Positions 46,453 through 55,350 of a stretch of DNA of 64,000 nt are shown here, piece by piece. The first letter of the stretch is position 1. Each line of letters opens with the position of its first letter. The stretch is from Bdellovibrionales bacterium (lineage in GTDB: Bacteria > Bdellovibrionota > UBA2428), in the NCBI GenBank assembly GCA_018266335.1, contig JAFEAR010000039.1, positions 37,172 to 101,171 of the forward strand. The letters run 5' to 3'. Below the pieces are notes generated by a model. The model did no database searches and was not told the DNA's origin. It saw only the letters and a program-made list of their open reading frames with translations. The translations under genes and the position numbers were made by a program.

Positions 46453-47819
46453 GCCTTGTTTTGCCTTTCGCGGATCGCCGCCATCAAACCGCCCATCTGT
46501 CCCGAAACCTTCGGCAGAGCAGGCGTTACTTCGTTTTCGTTCTTCGCAATCGCTTCGAACTCGCCGCGGAATTTTTTGAGCATAGAGGTTACGGGCATCG
46601 CACACGCATCCGACAGCACACAGATTGTTTTGCCGGCCATGTTGTTACAGGCGTCCAAAATGTTCTGAATGTCTTTCTTCGTTCCCTCGCCCTTACAGAG
46701 GCGCTTGGTCATGGAGTAAACCCATTTGGTTCCTTCTCGACAGGGCACGCACTGACCGCAGGACTCGTGCGCATAAAAGCGCGCCGTCCGCATGGCCATT
46801 TCGGGAATAGAGCGGCGATCGTCCATTACGATGATCGCCCCGCTTCCGGCCATGGTTCCCTTGGCAGCAAGCGAATCGAAATCCATAGCGACATCAAACT
46901 CGTCCGCCGTAAGGAGCGGCGAAGACGAACCCCCCGGATAGCAGGCCTTAAAGCTGCGGCCCGGAAGCGGTCCGCCGCAAACATCATTGAGCACCGTCTT
47001 GAGATTGATGCCCACCGGCAGTTCATAAAAGCCGGGACGTTGCACGTCGCCCGAAATACAGAGCAAGTGCGAACCTCCCCCGCGGGGCGTTCCGTTGCCT
47101 AGCTTAATGAACCAGTCGGCACCGTTGTTCAAAATGCCGGGCACATGTGACAAAGTTTCTACGTTGTTTACAATCGTCGGTCCGCCGAAAGCCCCGCTGA
47201 TTGCAGGAAAGGGCGGCTTCAATCGCGGCTGACCACGATCGCCCTCGAGCGACTCGATCAAACCCGTTTCTTCGCCGCAAATATAGGCGCCCGCACCAGG
47301 ATGAACCGTCAAATCGAAGTTGCGGCCCGAGCCGAAAATATTTTTGCCCAGGTACCCGGCCTTGTAAGCCTCGGCCACGGCGGCCTTCATGCGTTCAATC
47401 GCTAAACGCAATTCGCCGCGAATATAAATGTAACCCGTTTCGCTCCGAATAGCCGAAGCTGCACAGATCATGCCTTCCACCAAGCGATGGGGCATATGCT
47501 CCATAATTTGCCGATCTTTAAAGGTGCCGGGCTCGCCCTCATCCGCATTGCAAACCAGATAAACCGGCTTAGTGGGATTTTTAGGAATAAAGCTCCACTT
47601 CACGCCCGTCGCAAAGCCGGCGCCGCCGAGTCCACGTAGGCCCGAAGCTTTGACTTCTCCCACAATCGCGTCGGGTTCCATGCCCACGGCTTTGCGCGAA
47701 GCTTTGTACCCGCCGAGCTTATTTTCGAAGACCGCAAGGGTCCACGATTGCGGCTCTTCAACTCCGGCCAGAATAACGCGCTTTTCCAGCGGATGGGCCG
47801 GTTGCAACTGCTGACTCAT
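46449..47819 (-). CDS. nuoF: NADH-quinone oxidoreductase subunit F
   Basis: Holds the NADH site, FMN and one 4Fe-4S cluster, 456 residues. Visible are the Gly-rich loop GLRGLGGAGFATGVKW, VCNADEGEPGTFKDR, YICGEETGLIESLEG, and the cluster ligands ESCGQCVPCREGTKW (about 350-364) plus the later Cys in CVLSDACAMPV. Its start overlaps nuoE by four bases. It is the only copy in the window. With NuoE it forms most of the NADH-dehydrogenase module; the third part, NuoG, is not here. Confidence 0.97.
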   Translation of the reverse strand: MSQQLQPAHPLEKRVILAGVEEPQSWTLAVFENKLGGYKASRKAVGMEPDAIVGEVKASGLRGLGGAGFATGVKWSFIPKNPTKPVYLVCNADEGEPGTFKDRQIMEHMPHRLVEGMICAASAIRSETGYIYIRGELRLAIERMKAAVAEAYKAGYLGKNIFGSGRNFDLTVHPGAGAYICGEETGLIESLEGDRGQPRLKPPFPAISGAFGGPTIVNNVETLSHVPGILNNGADWFIKLGNGTPRGGGSHLLCISGDVQRPGFYELPVGINLKTVLNDVCGGPLPGRSFKACYPGGSSSPLLTADEFDVAMDFDSLAAKGTMAGSGAIIVMDDRRSIPEMAMRTARFYAHESCGQCVPCREGTKWVYSMTKRLCKGEGTKKDIQNILDACNNMAGKTICVLSDACAMPVTSMLKKFRGEFEAIAKNENEVTPALPKVSGQMGGLMAAIRERQNKA

Positions 47820-48349
47820 GCGATACCGCCTTCTTTAATGCGATCTTCGTAGCTAGGCTTCGCCGCTTTGTTTTCCTTCAGCGCCGCAATAATTTTTTCA
47901 ATTCGATCGAGAGACAAGTTCTCGTGGAAGTCCCAGTTGTTTACCTGCATCACCGGAGCCGTTCCGCAAGAAGCCAGGCACTCTACGCGCTCCAGCGTGA
48001 ACTTGCCGTCCGGAGTCGTCTCGCCCTCTTTAATTCCCAAAATGTTTTTGCATTTTTGGAGGAGTTCGTCAGAACCGCGCAGGTAGCAGCTCAAGTTATG
48101 GCAAATCTGTAGAACGTATTGTCCCTTCTTGTTCAGCCGGAACATAGAATAGAACGAGGCCACTTCGCGAATGCGGCCCGGGCTTAATCCCATTCGCTCG
48201 GCCACGTAATCAATCGCGTCCGGAGTCAGATACCCAGCTTCTTCTTGGACCAGATGCAAAAGGGGCAAGAGCACCGCATCCTTTTTTGGATAGCGAGTCA
48301 GCAGCCACTGAAATTGTTCTTCGGTTGATTTAGAAAAAGAGTAAGCCAT
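47816..48349 (-). CDS. nuoE: NADH-quinone oxidoreductase subunit E
   Basis: The 24-kDa thioredoxin-fold subunit with a 2Fe-2S cluster, 177 residues. Ligands C83 and C88 (ICHNLSC) and C124 and C128 (CLASCGT) are all present. It lies two bases after nuoC; nuoD would normally come between. Only one copy occurs in the window. Confidence 0.96.
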   Translation of the reverse strand: MAYSFSKSTEEQFQWLLTRYPKKDAVLLPLLHLVQEEAGYLTPDAIDYVAERMGLSPGRIREVASFYSMFRLNKKGQYVLQICHNLSCYLRGSDELLQKCKNILGIKEGETTPDGKFTLERVECLASCGTAPVMQVNNWDFHENLSLDRIEKIIAALKENKAAKPSYEDRIKEGGIA

Positions 48350-48351
48350 CT

Positions 48352-48891
48352 TTAGATTTTCTCAACGTTCACGACGGTATTGCCGAAGGGATCAAAAAGT
48401 CCCTTGTCGATCGTCTGGGGAAACTTTTGTCGGTAGTCCGAAATAAAGTCTTTGCGTAGCGGATGGCCCACAAAAGCGTCGGGCAACAAAATGCGCCGTT
48501 CGTCCGGGTGCCCGACAAAATGAATTCCCAACATGTCGAAAGTTTCGCGCTCTAACCAATTGGCGCCCGACCACAGCGAAGTTACGGAGGCGATCGAAGG
48601 TTTTTCGTTATCTTCGATCGGGCAAATCACGGACACGCGCATTTTCCTGCGCATCGAGATAAGTTCGTAGACAGCGTGAAAGCGGGGCGAAGCCGGATGG
48701 GCATCGTAACCGGTCAAATCGGCCAGGTGGTCGAAGCCGCCGCCTTCCAAATTTTTTAACGCTTCCAGCACGCGCACCACATCAACGGGCCGTACGGTAA
48801 ACTCTGGTTCTCCCGGAGCAGACTCGCGCACACTCAACAAAGAGCCAGCAAACTTCGTCTTAAATCCTTCGACCCACGATGTGTCGGACAT
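48352..48891 (-). CDS. nuoC: NADH-quinone oxidoreductase subunit C
   Basis: The 30-kDa peripheral-arm subunit, 179 residues, not fused to NuoD. The signature LERETFDMLGIHFVGHPDER, then ILLPDAFVGHPLRKDF is clear. It follows nuoA by three bases, with nuoB missing from the usual A-B-C-D order. It is the sole copy in the window. Confidence 0.95.
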   Translation of the reverse strand: MSDTSWVEGFKTKFAGSLLSVRESAPGEPEFTVRPVDVVRVLEALKNLEGGGFDHLADLTGYDAHPASPRFHAVYELISMRRKMRVSVICPIEDNEKPSIASVTSLWSGANWLERETFDMLGIHFVGHPDERRILLPDAFVGHPLRKDFISDYRQKFPQTIDKGLFDPFGNTVVNVEKI

Positions 48892-48894
48892 AGA

Positions 48895-49275
48895 TCATCG
48901 CTCCCATTCCAAGGCTTTGACTTTAAATTCGTACCAAAGCCCGAGCACAAAGAAGAACATAAAGAAACCCATCAGCACGAGCAGAACAATCCCGAGGGCG
49001 GAGAGCTCCTTCCAGGCCAAGGCCACGGGCAACAAAAACGCGGCCTCAAGATCGAACAAGAGAAAGAGAATCGCAACGAGATAATACTTTACGCTAATGC
49101 GATCGCGGGCAGCGCCCACCGGCGGCATTCCACACTCGTAGGGTGAAATTTTAACTGCTTCGTATTTCAAGGGCCCCAGAAAGCGCCCCAGAAAAAGCGC
49201 GCCGCCGGCCACCAGAACCGCAAAGCCAAACATCGCGAAGAGAGGAAAAATGATGTTGCTAGCGGATCCGATCAT
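48895..49275 (-). CDS. nuoA: NADH-quinone oxidoreductase subunit A, copy 1
   Basis: A three-helix membrane subunit of 126 residues with the conserved loop SPYECGMPPVGAARDRISVK and FLLFDLEAAFLLP. ATG 49275 has CGGAGTG upstream and is 11 bases after the upstream nuoN stop, so both complex I sets are in one run. An N-terminally longer frame overlapping nuoN is rejected. Confidence 0.94.
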   Translation of the reverse strand: MIGSASNIIFPLFAMFGFAVLVAGGALFLGRFLGPLKYEAVKISPYECGMPPVGAARDRISVKYYLVAILFLLFDLEAAFLLPVALAWKELSALGIVLLVLMGFFMFFFVLGLWYEFKVKALEWER

Positions 49276-49286
49276 TGCACTCCGAT

Positions 49287-50798
49287 TCAGCGGCCGGTGA
49301 AGAACACCACCGCCCCTTTCGCGATTTTTAAAACGGGCTCCCAATAAATGCCCAACACAAAGTTAGGGACCATCAAAAGACAAAGGAAAACGAAGGACGA
49401 TTTAGATTCAAAAGCGACCAGATTGGCCGGAGCAGCCCCTTCGGGTTGCTCGAGGAACATGGCCTTAATAATTTTCACGTAATAGTAGAGCGAAATAACC
49501 GAGTTAATGGCCGCCAAAATGGCGAAGCCATACATTTCCCGCGCAATAATCGCCGAGAACAAATAGAGCTTGCCGATGAATCCCGCAAAGGGGGGCAACC
49601 CTACCAACGAAAACAAAAACACGGCCATCGCTACGGCATAGAAAGGCTTGCGCTGGGCGAGTCCGCGGAAGTGACGAAGCTCATCGCCGCCGAAACCATC
49701 TTCAACCTTCGAAGCTACCCAGAAAGCGCCCAGGTTCATGAAGCAGTAGAGTAGAATGTAGAACACCATTCCGTAGAGACCGGCGTAGGTTTGAGTAGTC
49801 GAACCCATAAGAATGTATCCGGCATGCGCAATGCTGGAATAGGCCAAGATCCGCTTCACCGAAACCTGCCCGAGGGCCGCCAGGTTGCCCATGAACATGG
49901 TGAAGACGCTGGAGATCATCAAAAACTTGGGCCAATTGAAGGCGCCAACCAAGTGAAAGCTAATAGCCGAAGCTCCCGTGTGGGCTACGATTTCGCCGGG
50001 ACTCAGGGGAAGAGTAAAGGCCGTGACAAAGAAACGAATGAGCAGGGCAAAGCCCGCCGCCTTCGGCGCTACCGAGAGCAGGGCCGATACCGGAGTGGGC
50101 GCGCCTTCGTAAACGTCGGGCGTCCACATGTGCATGGGGGCGGCCGAAACTTTGTAGCCAATGCCCGCAAAAATAAAGAGCACCGAAACCCACAACAGCA
50201 TGGGAATTTGATCGGCCGGCGTGTGGGCAACATATTCGCGGAGACCTAAAAGCGTCACTTGTCCGGTAGCACCAAACAGCAAGCTCATGCCATAAACCAT
50301 GATGGCCGAAGCCATGGATCCGTAAACGACGTACTTCATCGAGGCTTCCACTGAAGCGCTATTTTCGCGGTGAAAACCCGCTAGCGTGTAACTCAGAATG
50401 GAAACCGTCTCGATCGCCAAGTAAATCATGAGCAGGTGGTTAGCGTTGCCCATGAAAATCAAGCCCGAGCAAAGCGCGAGCAGAATGGAGTAATATTCCG
50501 AGCGGCGCTCCGACTTGATTTCATTGGAGCGGGAGCTCATCACTACCGCCATCACCGTTACTAGCACGGCGAAGATGGAGAAAAAATTACCGAACTTGTC
50601 GTGCACCAACAGTCCCGCAAAGGCGTCCTGCGAAGCATGGTGTCCCATGGCCAGGTATCCGGCAGCAGCGCCGAGCAAAGCAACGAGCGAAGAGCCCAAC
50701 AAAAACGCGTGCGTCTGGCACCATAGCCCTACGGTTAGGACAAAAATGCTCCCAAAGCAGAGGAGCATGACGGGGCTGACAAACACGAGTGAGCGCAT
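49287..50798 (-). CDS. nuoN: NADH-quinone oxidoreductase subunit N, copy 2
   Basis: A second NuoN, 503 residues, clearly diverged from copy 1. LMIYLAIETVSILSYTLAGF has the conserved Glu, and GIGYKVSAAPMHMWTPDVYE has the Lys helix, followed by VKRILAYSSIAHAGYILMG. It ends the upstream set A-H-J-K-L-M-N. The copy number (1 or 2) is my own labelling. Confidence 0.94.
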   Translation of the reverse strand: MRSLVFVSPVMLLCFGSIFVLTVGLWCQTHAFLLGSSLVALLGAAAGYLAMGHHASQDAFAGLLVHDKFGNFFSIFAVLVTVMAVVMSSRSNEIKSERRSEYYSILLALCSGLIFMGNANHLLMIYLAIETVSILSYTLAGFHRENSASVEASMKYVVYGSMASAIMVYGMSLLFGATGQVTLLGLREYVAHTPADQIPMLLWVSVLFIFAGIGYKVSAAPMHMWTPDVYEGAPTPVSALLSVAPKAAGFALLIRFFVTAFTLPLSPGEIVAHTGASAISFHLVGAFNWPKFLMISSVFTMFMGNLAALGQVSVKRILAYSSIAHAGYILMGSTTQTYAGLYGMVFYILLYCFMNLGAFWVASKVEDGFGGDELRHFRGLAQRKPFYAVAMAVFLFSLVGLPPFAGFIGKLYLFSAIIAREMYGFAILAAINSVISLYYYVKIIKAMFLEQPEGAAPANLVAFESKSSFVFLCLLMVPNFVLGIYWEPVLKIAKGAVVFFTGR

Positions 50799-50799
50799 A

Positions 50800-52356
50800 T
50801 TAATGCATGACCTCGATGAGTTGGTTCAAGCTAACTTTAATCAGGTTGATGATGGGCTGAGGGTAAACACCAATCCAAAGGCACAGACTAGCGAGCGGAA
50901 CGAGAACGAACCATTCGCGGGCCGTAACTTCGGGAATGTCGTGCGCGTGGTGGAGAACTCCCGTTTCCACGTCCTTATGAAGTGCCGTGAAGGGCCCCAA
51001 GAACACCCGCTGAACCATCCACAACAAGTAGGCGGCAGTGAGCACGATACCGGCGGCAGCCACAATTGTAAGCGTTTTGTAGACCGGGAAAGATCCCAGG
51101 AAAACGAGGGCTTCAGAAATGAAGCCGTTCAATCCGGGCAATCCCAAACTTGCAAACACGGCCACCACCCAAATCGCCGTTAGCCAGGGCGCCTTTTGCG
51201 CAATCCCGCCAAAGCCGAGACGGCCATCGGGCGTAACCAAATAACGGTGGTGGAGGCGGTCGTACAGCACTCCCACCAACATGAACATCATGGCGGCGGA
51301 AATGCCGTGGTTAAACATTTGGAGCACGGCGCCCTGGATGCCGGCCGGAGTGAACACCGACATGCCCAACAGGCAGTAGCCCATGTGGCTCACGGAAGAA
51401 TAAGCGACGAGCTTCTTCAAATCCTTCTGCGCCATAGCGCAGAACGCTCCGTAAATAATGTTGATCACTCCCAAAATTGCCAGCACGTGCGCGAAAGACT
51501 CCGTGGCTTGGGGAAGAACCGTAAAGTTCAAGCGCAGCAAACCGTAAGTGCCCATTTTCAGGAGCACGCCGGCCAGAATAACGGACACGGCCGTGGGAGC
51601 TTGCACGTGCGCCCAAGGAAGCCAGGTATGGAACGGAAAGATGGGAACCTTAACCGCGAAGCCCACAAAGAGGAGCCACCAAACCGTCTTATCGAAGGGC
51701 AACTCCCAACCGAAGAGGGCGATTTTGTATTGGGTCCAGTCCATCTTTGCGAGCGTCAGAATGTTGAAGGTAGGAATGCCCTGTCCGTCGGGACCGCGGC
51801 TGTAGAAGTACAGCGCCAGCATGCCAACGAGCATGAGCACGGAACCCGCCAGGGTGTAGAGGAAGAATTTGATCGCAGCGTATTCTTTCTTTTCGCCACC
51901 CCAAATACCTACCAAGAAGTACATCGGGAGCAGCATGACTTCCCAGAAAATATAGAACAGGAAAAAGTCGAGGGAGCAAAACACGCCCATCATGCCCACA
52001 TGGAGCATCATGTACATGAGGAAGTATCCCTTCACCATTTTCTTGGTGGTCCAGCTGGCGAATACGCCCAAGAAACTCAACATGGCCGTCAAAAGCACTA
52101 GCAACACGCTAATGCCATCGATGCCCAGAAAGTACTGAACATTCAGCGAGGGAATCCAGTCCCACTGTTCCTGAAATTGAATCTGCGCCGAGCTGGAGTC
52201 GTAGCTCCGAAGCAGCACAATCGCGAGGAGTAAGGGCACCAGGGTGGAAGCCGCCGCAATCCACTTAATAAGCGTTTCCTTGGTGGCCGGGGTGAGCGCA
52301 ATGACCAAGGCTCCGATCGCCGGGAAGAAAATCATCCAACTGAGAAGATGTTCCAT
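50800..52356 (-). CDS. nuoM: NADH-quinone oxidoreductase subunit M, copy 2
   Basis: A second NuoM, 518 residues. FFLFYIFWEVMLLPMYFLVG contains the channel Glu, and GFAVKVPIFPFHTWLPWAHV the Lys helix, followed by KDLKKLVAYSSVSHMGYCLL. Its ATG overlaps the nuoL stop by one base (TAATG), and nuoN follows after one base. Confidence 0.95.
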   Translation of the reverse strand: MEHLLSWMIFFPAIGALVIALTPATKETLIKWIAAASTLVPLLLAIVLLRSYDSSSAQIQFQEQWDWIPSLNVQYFLGIDGISVLLVLLTAMLSFLGVFASWTTKKMVKGYFLMYMMLHVGMMGVFCSLDFFLFYIFWEVMLLPMYFLVGIWGGEKKEYAAIKFFLYTLAGSVLMLVGMLALYFYSRGPDGQGIPTFNILTLAKMDWTQYKIALFGWELPFDKTVWWLLFVGFAVKVPIFPFHTWLPWAHVQAPTAVSVILAGVLLKMGTYGLLRLNFTVLPQATESFAHVLAILGVINIIYGAFCAMAQKDLKKLVAYSSVSHMGYCLLGMSVFTPAGIQGAVLQMFNHGISAAMMFMLVGVLYDRLHHRYLVTPDGRLGFGGIAQKAPWLTAIWVVAVFASLGLPGLNGFISEALVFLGSFPVYKTLTIVAAAGIVLTAAYLLWMVQRVFLGPFTALHKDVETGVLHHAHDIPEVTAREWFVLVPLASLCLWIGVYPQPIINLIKVSLNQLIEVMH

Positions 52357-54488
52357 TACAATGTACCCCTTAACAAAAAGAAGAGAATCAGTGCGCCTAC
52401 AGCGACCATCAGGTACCGCTGTACTTTTCCGTTCTGTAAACTACGCAGGCTGGAACCAAAAAGATTCGGCATTCCGCCGCCCAAACCATCTACCAGCAAA
52501 CCATCAACGACCACGTCATCAAAGGCGCCGGCCGATTGCTGGGTGACCATCGCCACATCTTTCCAGCCGTCCACCACCACGCGGTCGATAACCCCGTCAT
52601 CAAACTTCGCCAAGATGGCCGAGAAGGGCATGAAAAGCTTTTGGATAACAATCTTGATGTAGAAAAAGTCGAAGTAATAAAGGTTATCGACTGCTTTCTG
52701 CACAAAGGAGGGCCACAGCTTCGAAAGTTTTTCGGCCGAAATTTTATGGGAGCCGTAAACCAGATAGCTAAACAAAATACCGAATCCCGCCAGCACAACG
52801 GAAAGCGCCATCGCCGGAATATGCGCCAAATGTTCGTAGTGCTCCAATCCTTCGTGAGCTTCGCTCGCTGCTTCCGTGGCGTGTTCCGCTACGGCTCCGA
52901 TATGGGGAGGAACAACAAGGTGTTGGAACCATTCATTGGCCGACCCCAGCACAAAGTCTCCGTGCCCCACCAGTCCGCCCGTCACCGACCCCGTATACAG
53001 CAGAGCAAATGAGAGTCCGGCCAGAACGACGAGAGGGAGCCACATGTTCCAGCTCACTTCGTGGGCTTCGTCGTAGTGGTGATGATCATGGGGATGACCA
53101 AAGAAGGTCACGAAAATAAGGCGGAACATATAAAAGGCGGTGAGTCCCGCCGTAATGAATCCGAAGATCGGAAGCAGAATATGCTTGGAATCCATGAAGT
53201 AGCCGTAGCCCAACGCCGCCGCAAGAATCTTGTCCTTCGACACAAAGCCGCTAAAGCCCGGCACGCCCGAAATAGCGAGTGTGGTAATGAGCATAGCCGC
53301 AAAGGTGATAGGAATTTTTTTACGCAAACCGCCCATGTGGAAAATGTTCTGTTCGTGGTGCATGGCATAGATCACCGCACCCGAGGACATAAACAAACAG
53401 GCCTTGAAAACGGCATGCGTAATGAGGTGCATGAAGGAGGCCGAATATGCGCCCACGCCCACCGCCAGAACCATGTAGCCCAGCTGAGAAAGCGTCGAGT
53501 AGGCCAGAATCTTTTTAATGTCCGTTTGCTTGATCGCCAGAATAGCCGCCGCGAGCGAAGTAAACGCGCCCACGTAAGCCACAATCGGCAGCACGTGCCC
53601 CACTTCCAAAAGCGGGAACATCCGCAGAATCAAATAAACGCCGGCCGCCACCATCGTTGCGGCGTGAATGAGCGCCGACACGGGCGTAGGGCCCTCCATC
53701 GCGTCCGGCAACCAAACCTGCAAGGGAAACTGCGCGGACTTGCCCACGGTGCCCATAAAAATCAGAAGGCCAATGAGGAACGAGGCTGAAGCGCCCAGGA
53801 GCTGTCCATTAAAGGCCCCCTCGCCGATGGCGCGGTAAATGTCTTCAAAACGAAAGGATCCGGTAATGCCAAAGAGGGCCAGCATTCCTAGAAAGAGGCC
53901 CGTGTCTCCCACCCGCGTGGTCATGAATGCTTTGAGCGAAGCATTCGCCGCCGAAACCTTGTGCCGGTAAAAACCGATCAAGAGGTAGGAGCAAAGACCC
54001 ATGAGCTCCCAGCACATAAACAAGGTTAGCAGGTTGTCCGAAATCACCAGCCCCAACATGGCCGAGGTAAAGAGGGACAAGTAGGAGAAGAACGAAGCGT
54101 AGCGATAGCCGTCTTCGGGCTTGCCGTGGTGATCGCGCATGTAGCCCGTCGAGAACAAATGAATCAGAGTCGCGCAAAGGGTGACCATGAGAAGCATAAT
54201 CGCCCCGAGGTTATCAATGCGAACGCCGACTTCGAATTTAAAGGGCATGCGCGCCGAACCTAAATCCAGCCACGTCCACTTCTGCGCCACAACCCAGCTA
54301 GGATCATAAGCGCCCCACATCGCACCAAAGATTTTGCAAGCACACAGAAAAGATCCAAAAATCGCGCCCGTCGAAACCCAGTCGCCCATGCGCGGCAGCT
54401 TGGTGCCCATCGCGGACTGAATGAAATAGGCCGCCAGGGGCAGCAACGGAATAAGGAGAGCGTAAGTAATAAGGGATGACTGTTCCAT
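52356..54488 (-). CDS. nuoL: NADH-quinone oxidoreductase subunit L, copy 2 (long form)
   Basis: A second NuoL, 710 residues, about 80 longer than copy 1. LTLFMCWELMGLCSYLLIGF and KSAQFPLQVWLPDAMEGPTP carry the conserved Glu and Lys. A His-rich loop (GHPHDHHHYDEAHE, near residue 464) and a second acidic and His-containing stretch (SEAHEGLEHYEHL) lie in the C-terminal third, which explains much of the extra length. Its start overlaps the nuoK stop by one base. Confidence 0.95.
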   Translation of the reverse strand: MEQSSLITYALLIPLLPLAAYFIQSAMGTKLPRMGDWVSTGAIFGSFLCACKIFGAMWGAYDPSWVVAQKWTWLDLGSARMPFKFEVGVRIDNLGAIMLLMVTLCATLIHLFSTGYMRDHHGKPEDGYRYASFFSYLSLFTSAMLGLVISDNLLTLFMCWELMGLCSYLLIGFYRHKVSAANASLKAFMTTRVGDTGLFLGMLALFGITGSFRFEDIYRAIGEGAFNGQLLGASASFLIGLLIFMGTVGKSAQFPLQVWLPDAMEGPTPVSALIHAATMVAAGVYLILRMFPLLEVGHVLPIVAYVGAFTSLAAAILAIKQTDIKKILAYSTLSQLGYMVLAVGVGAYSASFMHLITHAVFKACLFMSSGAVIYAMHHEQNIFHMGGLRKKIPITFAAMLITTLAISGVPGFSGFVSKDKILAAALGYGYFMDSKHILLPIFGFITAGLTAFYMFRLIFVTFFGHPHDHHHYDEAHEVSWNMWLPLVVLAGLSFALLYTGSVTGGLVGHGDFVLGSANEWFQHLVVPPHIGAVAEHATEAASEAHEGLEHYEHLAHIPAMALSVVLAGFGILFSYLVYGSHKISAEKLSKLWPSFVQKAVDNLYYFDFFYIKIVIQKLFMPFSAILAKFDDGVIDRVVVDGWKDVAMVTQQSAGAFDDVVVDGLLVDGLGGGMPNLFGSSLRSLQNGKVQRYLMVAVGALILFFLLRGTL

Positions 54489-54820
54489 TAGCCCTTCAAC
54501 TCCGTAGCCTGATCCGGATCGATCGACTGTTTGACGTTAAAGATTCGCAGCACAATCGCCAGTGCCACGGCCGCTTCAATGGCCGCTAGAATAATAATGA
54601 AGAGCGAAAAAATATGTCCGTGCAACCAATTGTCGGCGCCCGGCTTACGAAAAGCCTGGAAGGCCACAAAGTTCAGGGCCGCAGCATTAAGCATAAGCTC
54701 AACGCCCATAAAAATTCCCACGGCGTTCTTCCGCGACAGCACGGCCATTACGCCGAACGCAAAGAAGATTGCGGAGAGGCTAAGATAGATTTGTATGTTC
54801 TGGGCGATACCTTGAAACAT
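54488..54820 (-). CDS. nuoK: NADH-quinone oxidoreductase subunit K, copy 2
   Basis: A second NuoK, 110 residues. The membrane Glu residues E41 (FMGVELMLNAAALN) and E82 (AAIEAAVALAIVL) are kept. ATG 54820 with GGGAG upstream is preferred; a TTG at 54829 overlapping the nuoJ stop would add three residues. An added loop (FRKPGADNWLHGH) distinguishes it from copy 1. Confidence 0.93.
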   Translation of the reverse strand: MFQGIAQNIQIYLSLSAIFFAFGVMAVLSRKNAVGIFMGVELMLNAAALNFVAFQAFRKPGADNWLHGHIFSLFIIILAAIEAAVALAIVLRIFNVKQSIDPDQATELKG

Positions 54821-54825
54821 CTGAA

Positions 54826-55350
54826 TCAACTCCCGCGACGATGGTTTTTATCTTCATGGTAGTGCGGACGCGCCACAACCACGGCGCCAATCAGGCCCGC
54901 CAGCAACACGATCGACACGTATTGAAACACCAGGGCGTAGGGCCCCACCAAAGCTCGTCCCATGGCTTCCGACACGGGGGCCGGAACCATCTTTTCCACC
55001 ACATCAAAGGGCGTCCGCTGCAGAAGCTTAGTAAGTCCAATCAAAATCAACAGCGACGCAATGAAGGGAGCAAAGAAACGATTCGCCCCATCCAGAAACT
55101 TTGTCCGGTACACATTCTCGGACATCATGATTGCGAACAAAATCACCACGATGATACCGCCCACGTAAATAATGAGCTGGGCGCCCGCTAAAAAGTCCGC
55201 GCCCAATACGGCGTAAAGCCCGCCGACCGAGAGCAACGAAAAAACCAACGCAATGGCCGCATAAAGAATGTTCGGATGCAGAGCCACCAGCGCCGCGCTC
55301 ACGGCCCCCACCAAGAAACAAATAAGAACGAACAAATCCGCTAGGCTCAT
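54826..55350 (-). CDS. nuoJ: NADH-quinone oxidoreductase subunit J, copy 2
   Basis: A second NuoJ, 174 residues, with VGGLYAVLGADFLAGAQLII, then YVGGIIVVILFAIMMSENVY as the conserved core. ATG 55350 overlaps the nuoH stop by four bases (ATGA). As in set 1, nuoI is missing between H and J. The C-terminal tail is His-rich (ARPHYHEDKNHRR). Confidence 0.93.
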   Translation of the reverse strand: MSLADLFVLICFLVGAVSAALVALHPNILYAAIALVFSLLSVGGLYAVLGADFLAGAQLIIYVGGIIVVILFAIMMSENVYRTKFLDGANRFFAPFIASLLILIGLTKLLQRTPFDVVEKMVPAPVSEAMGRALVGPYALVFQYVSIVLLAGLIGAVVVARPHYHEDKNHRRGS

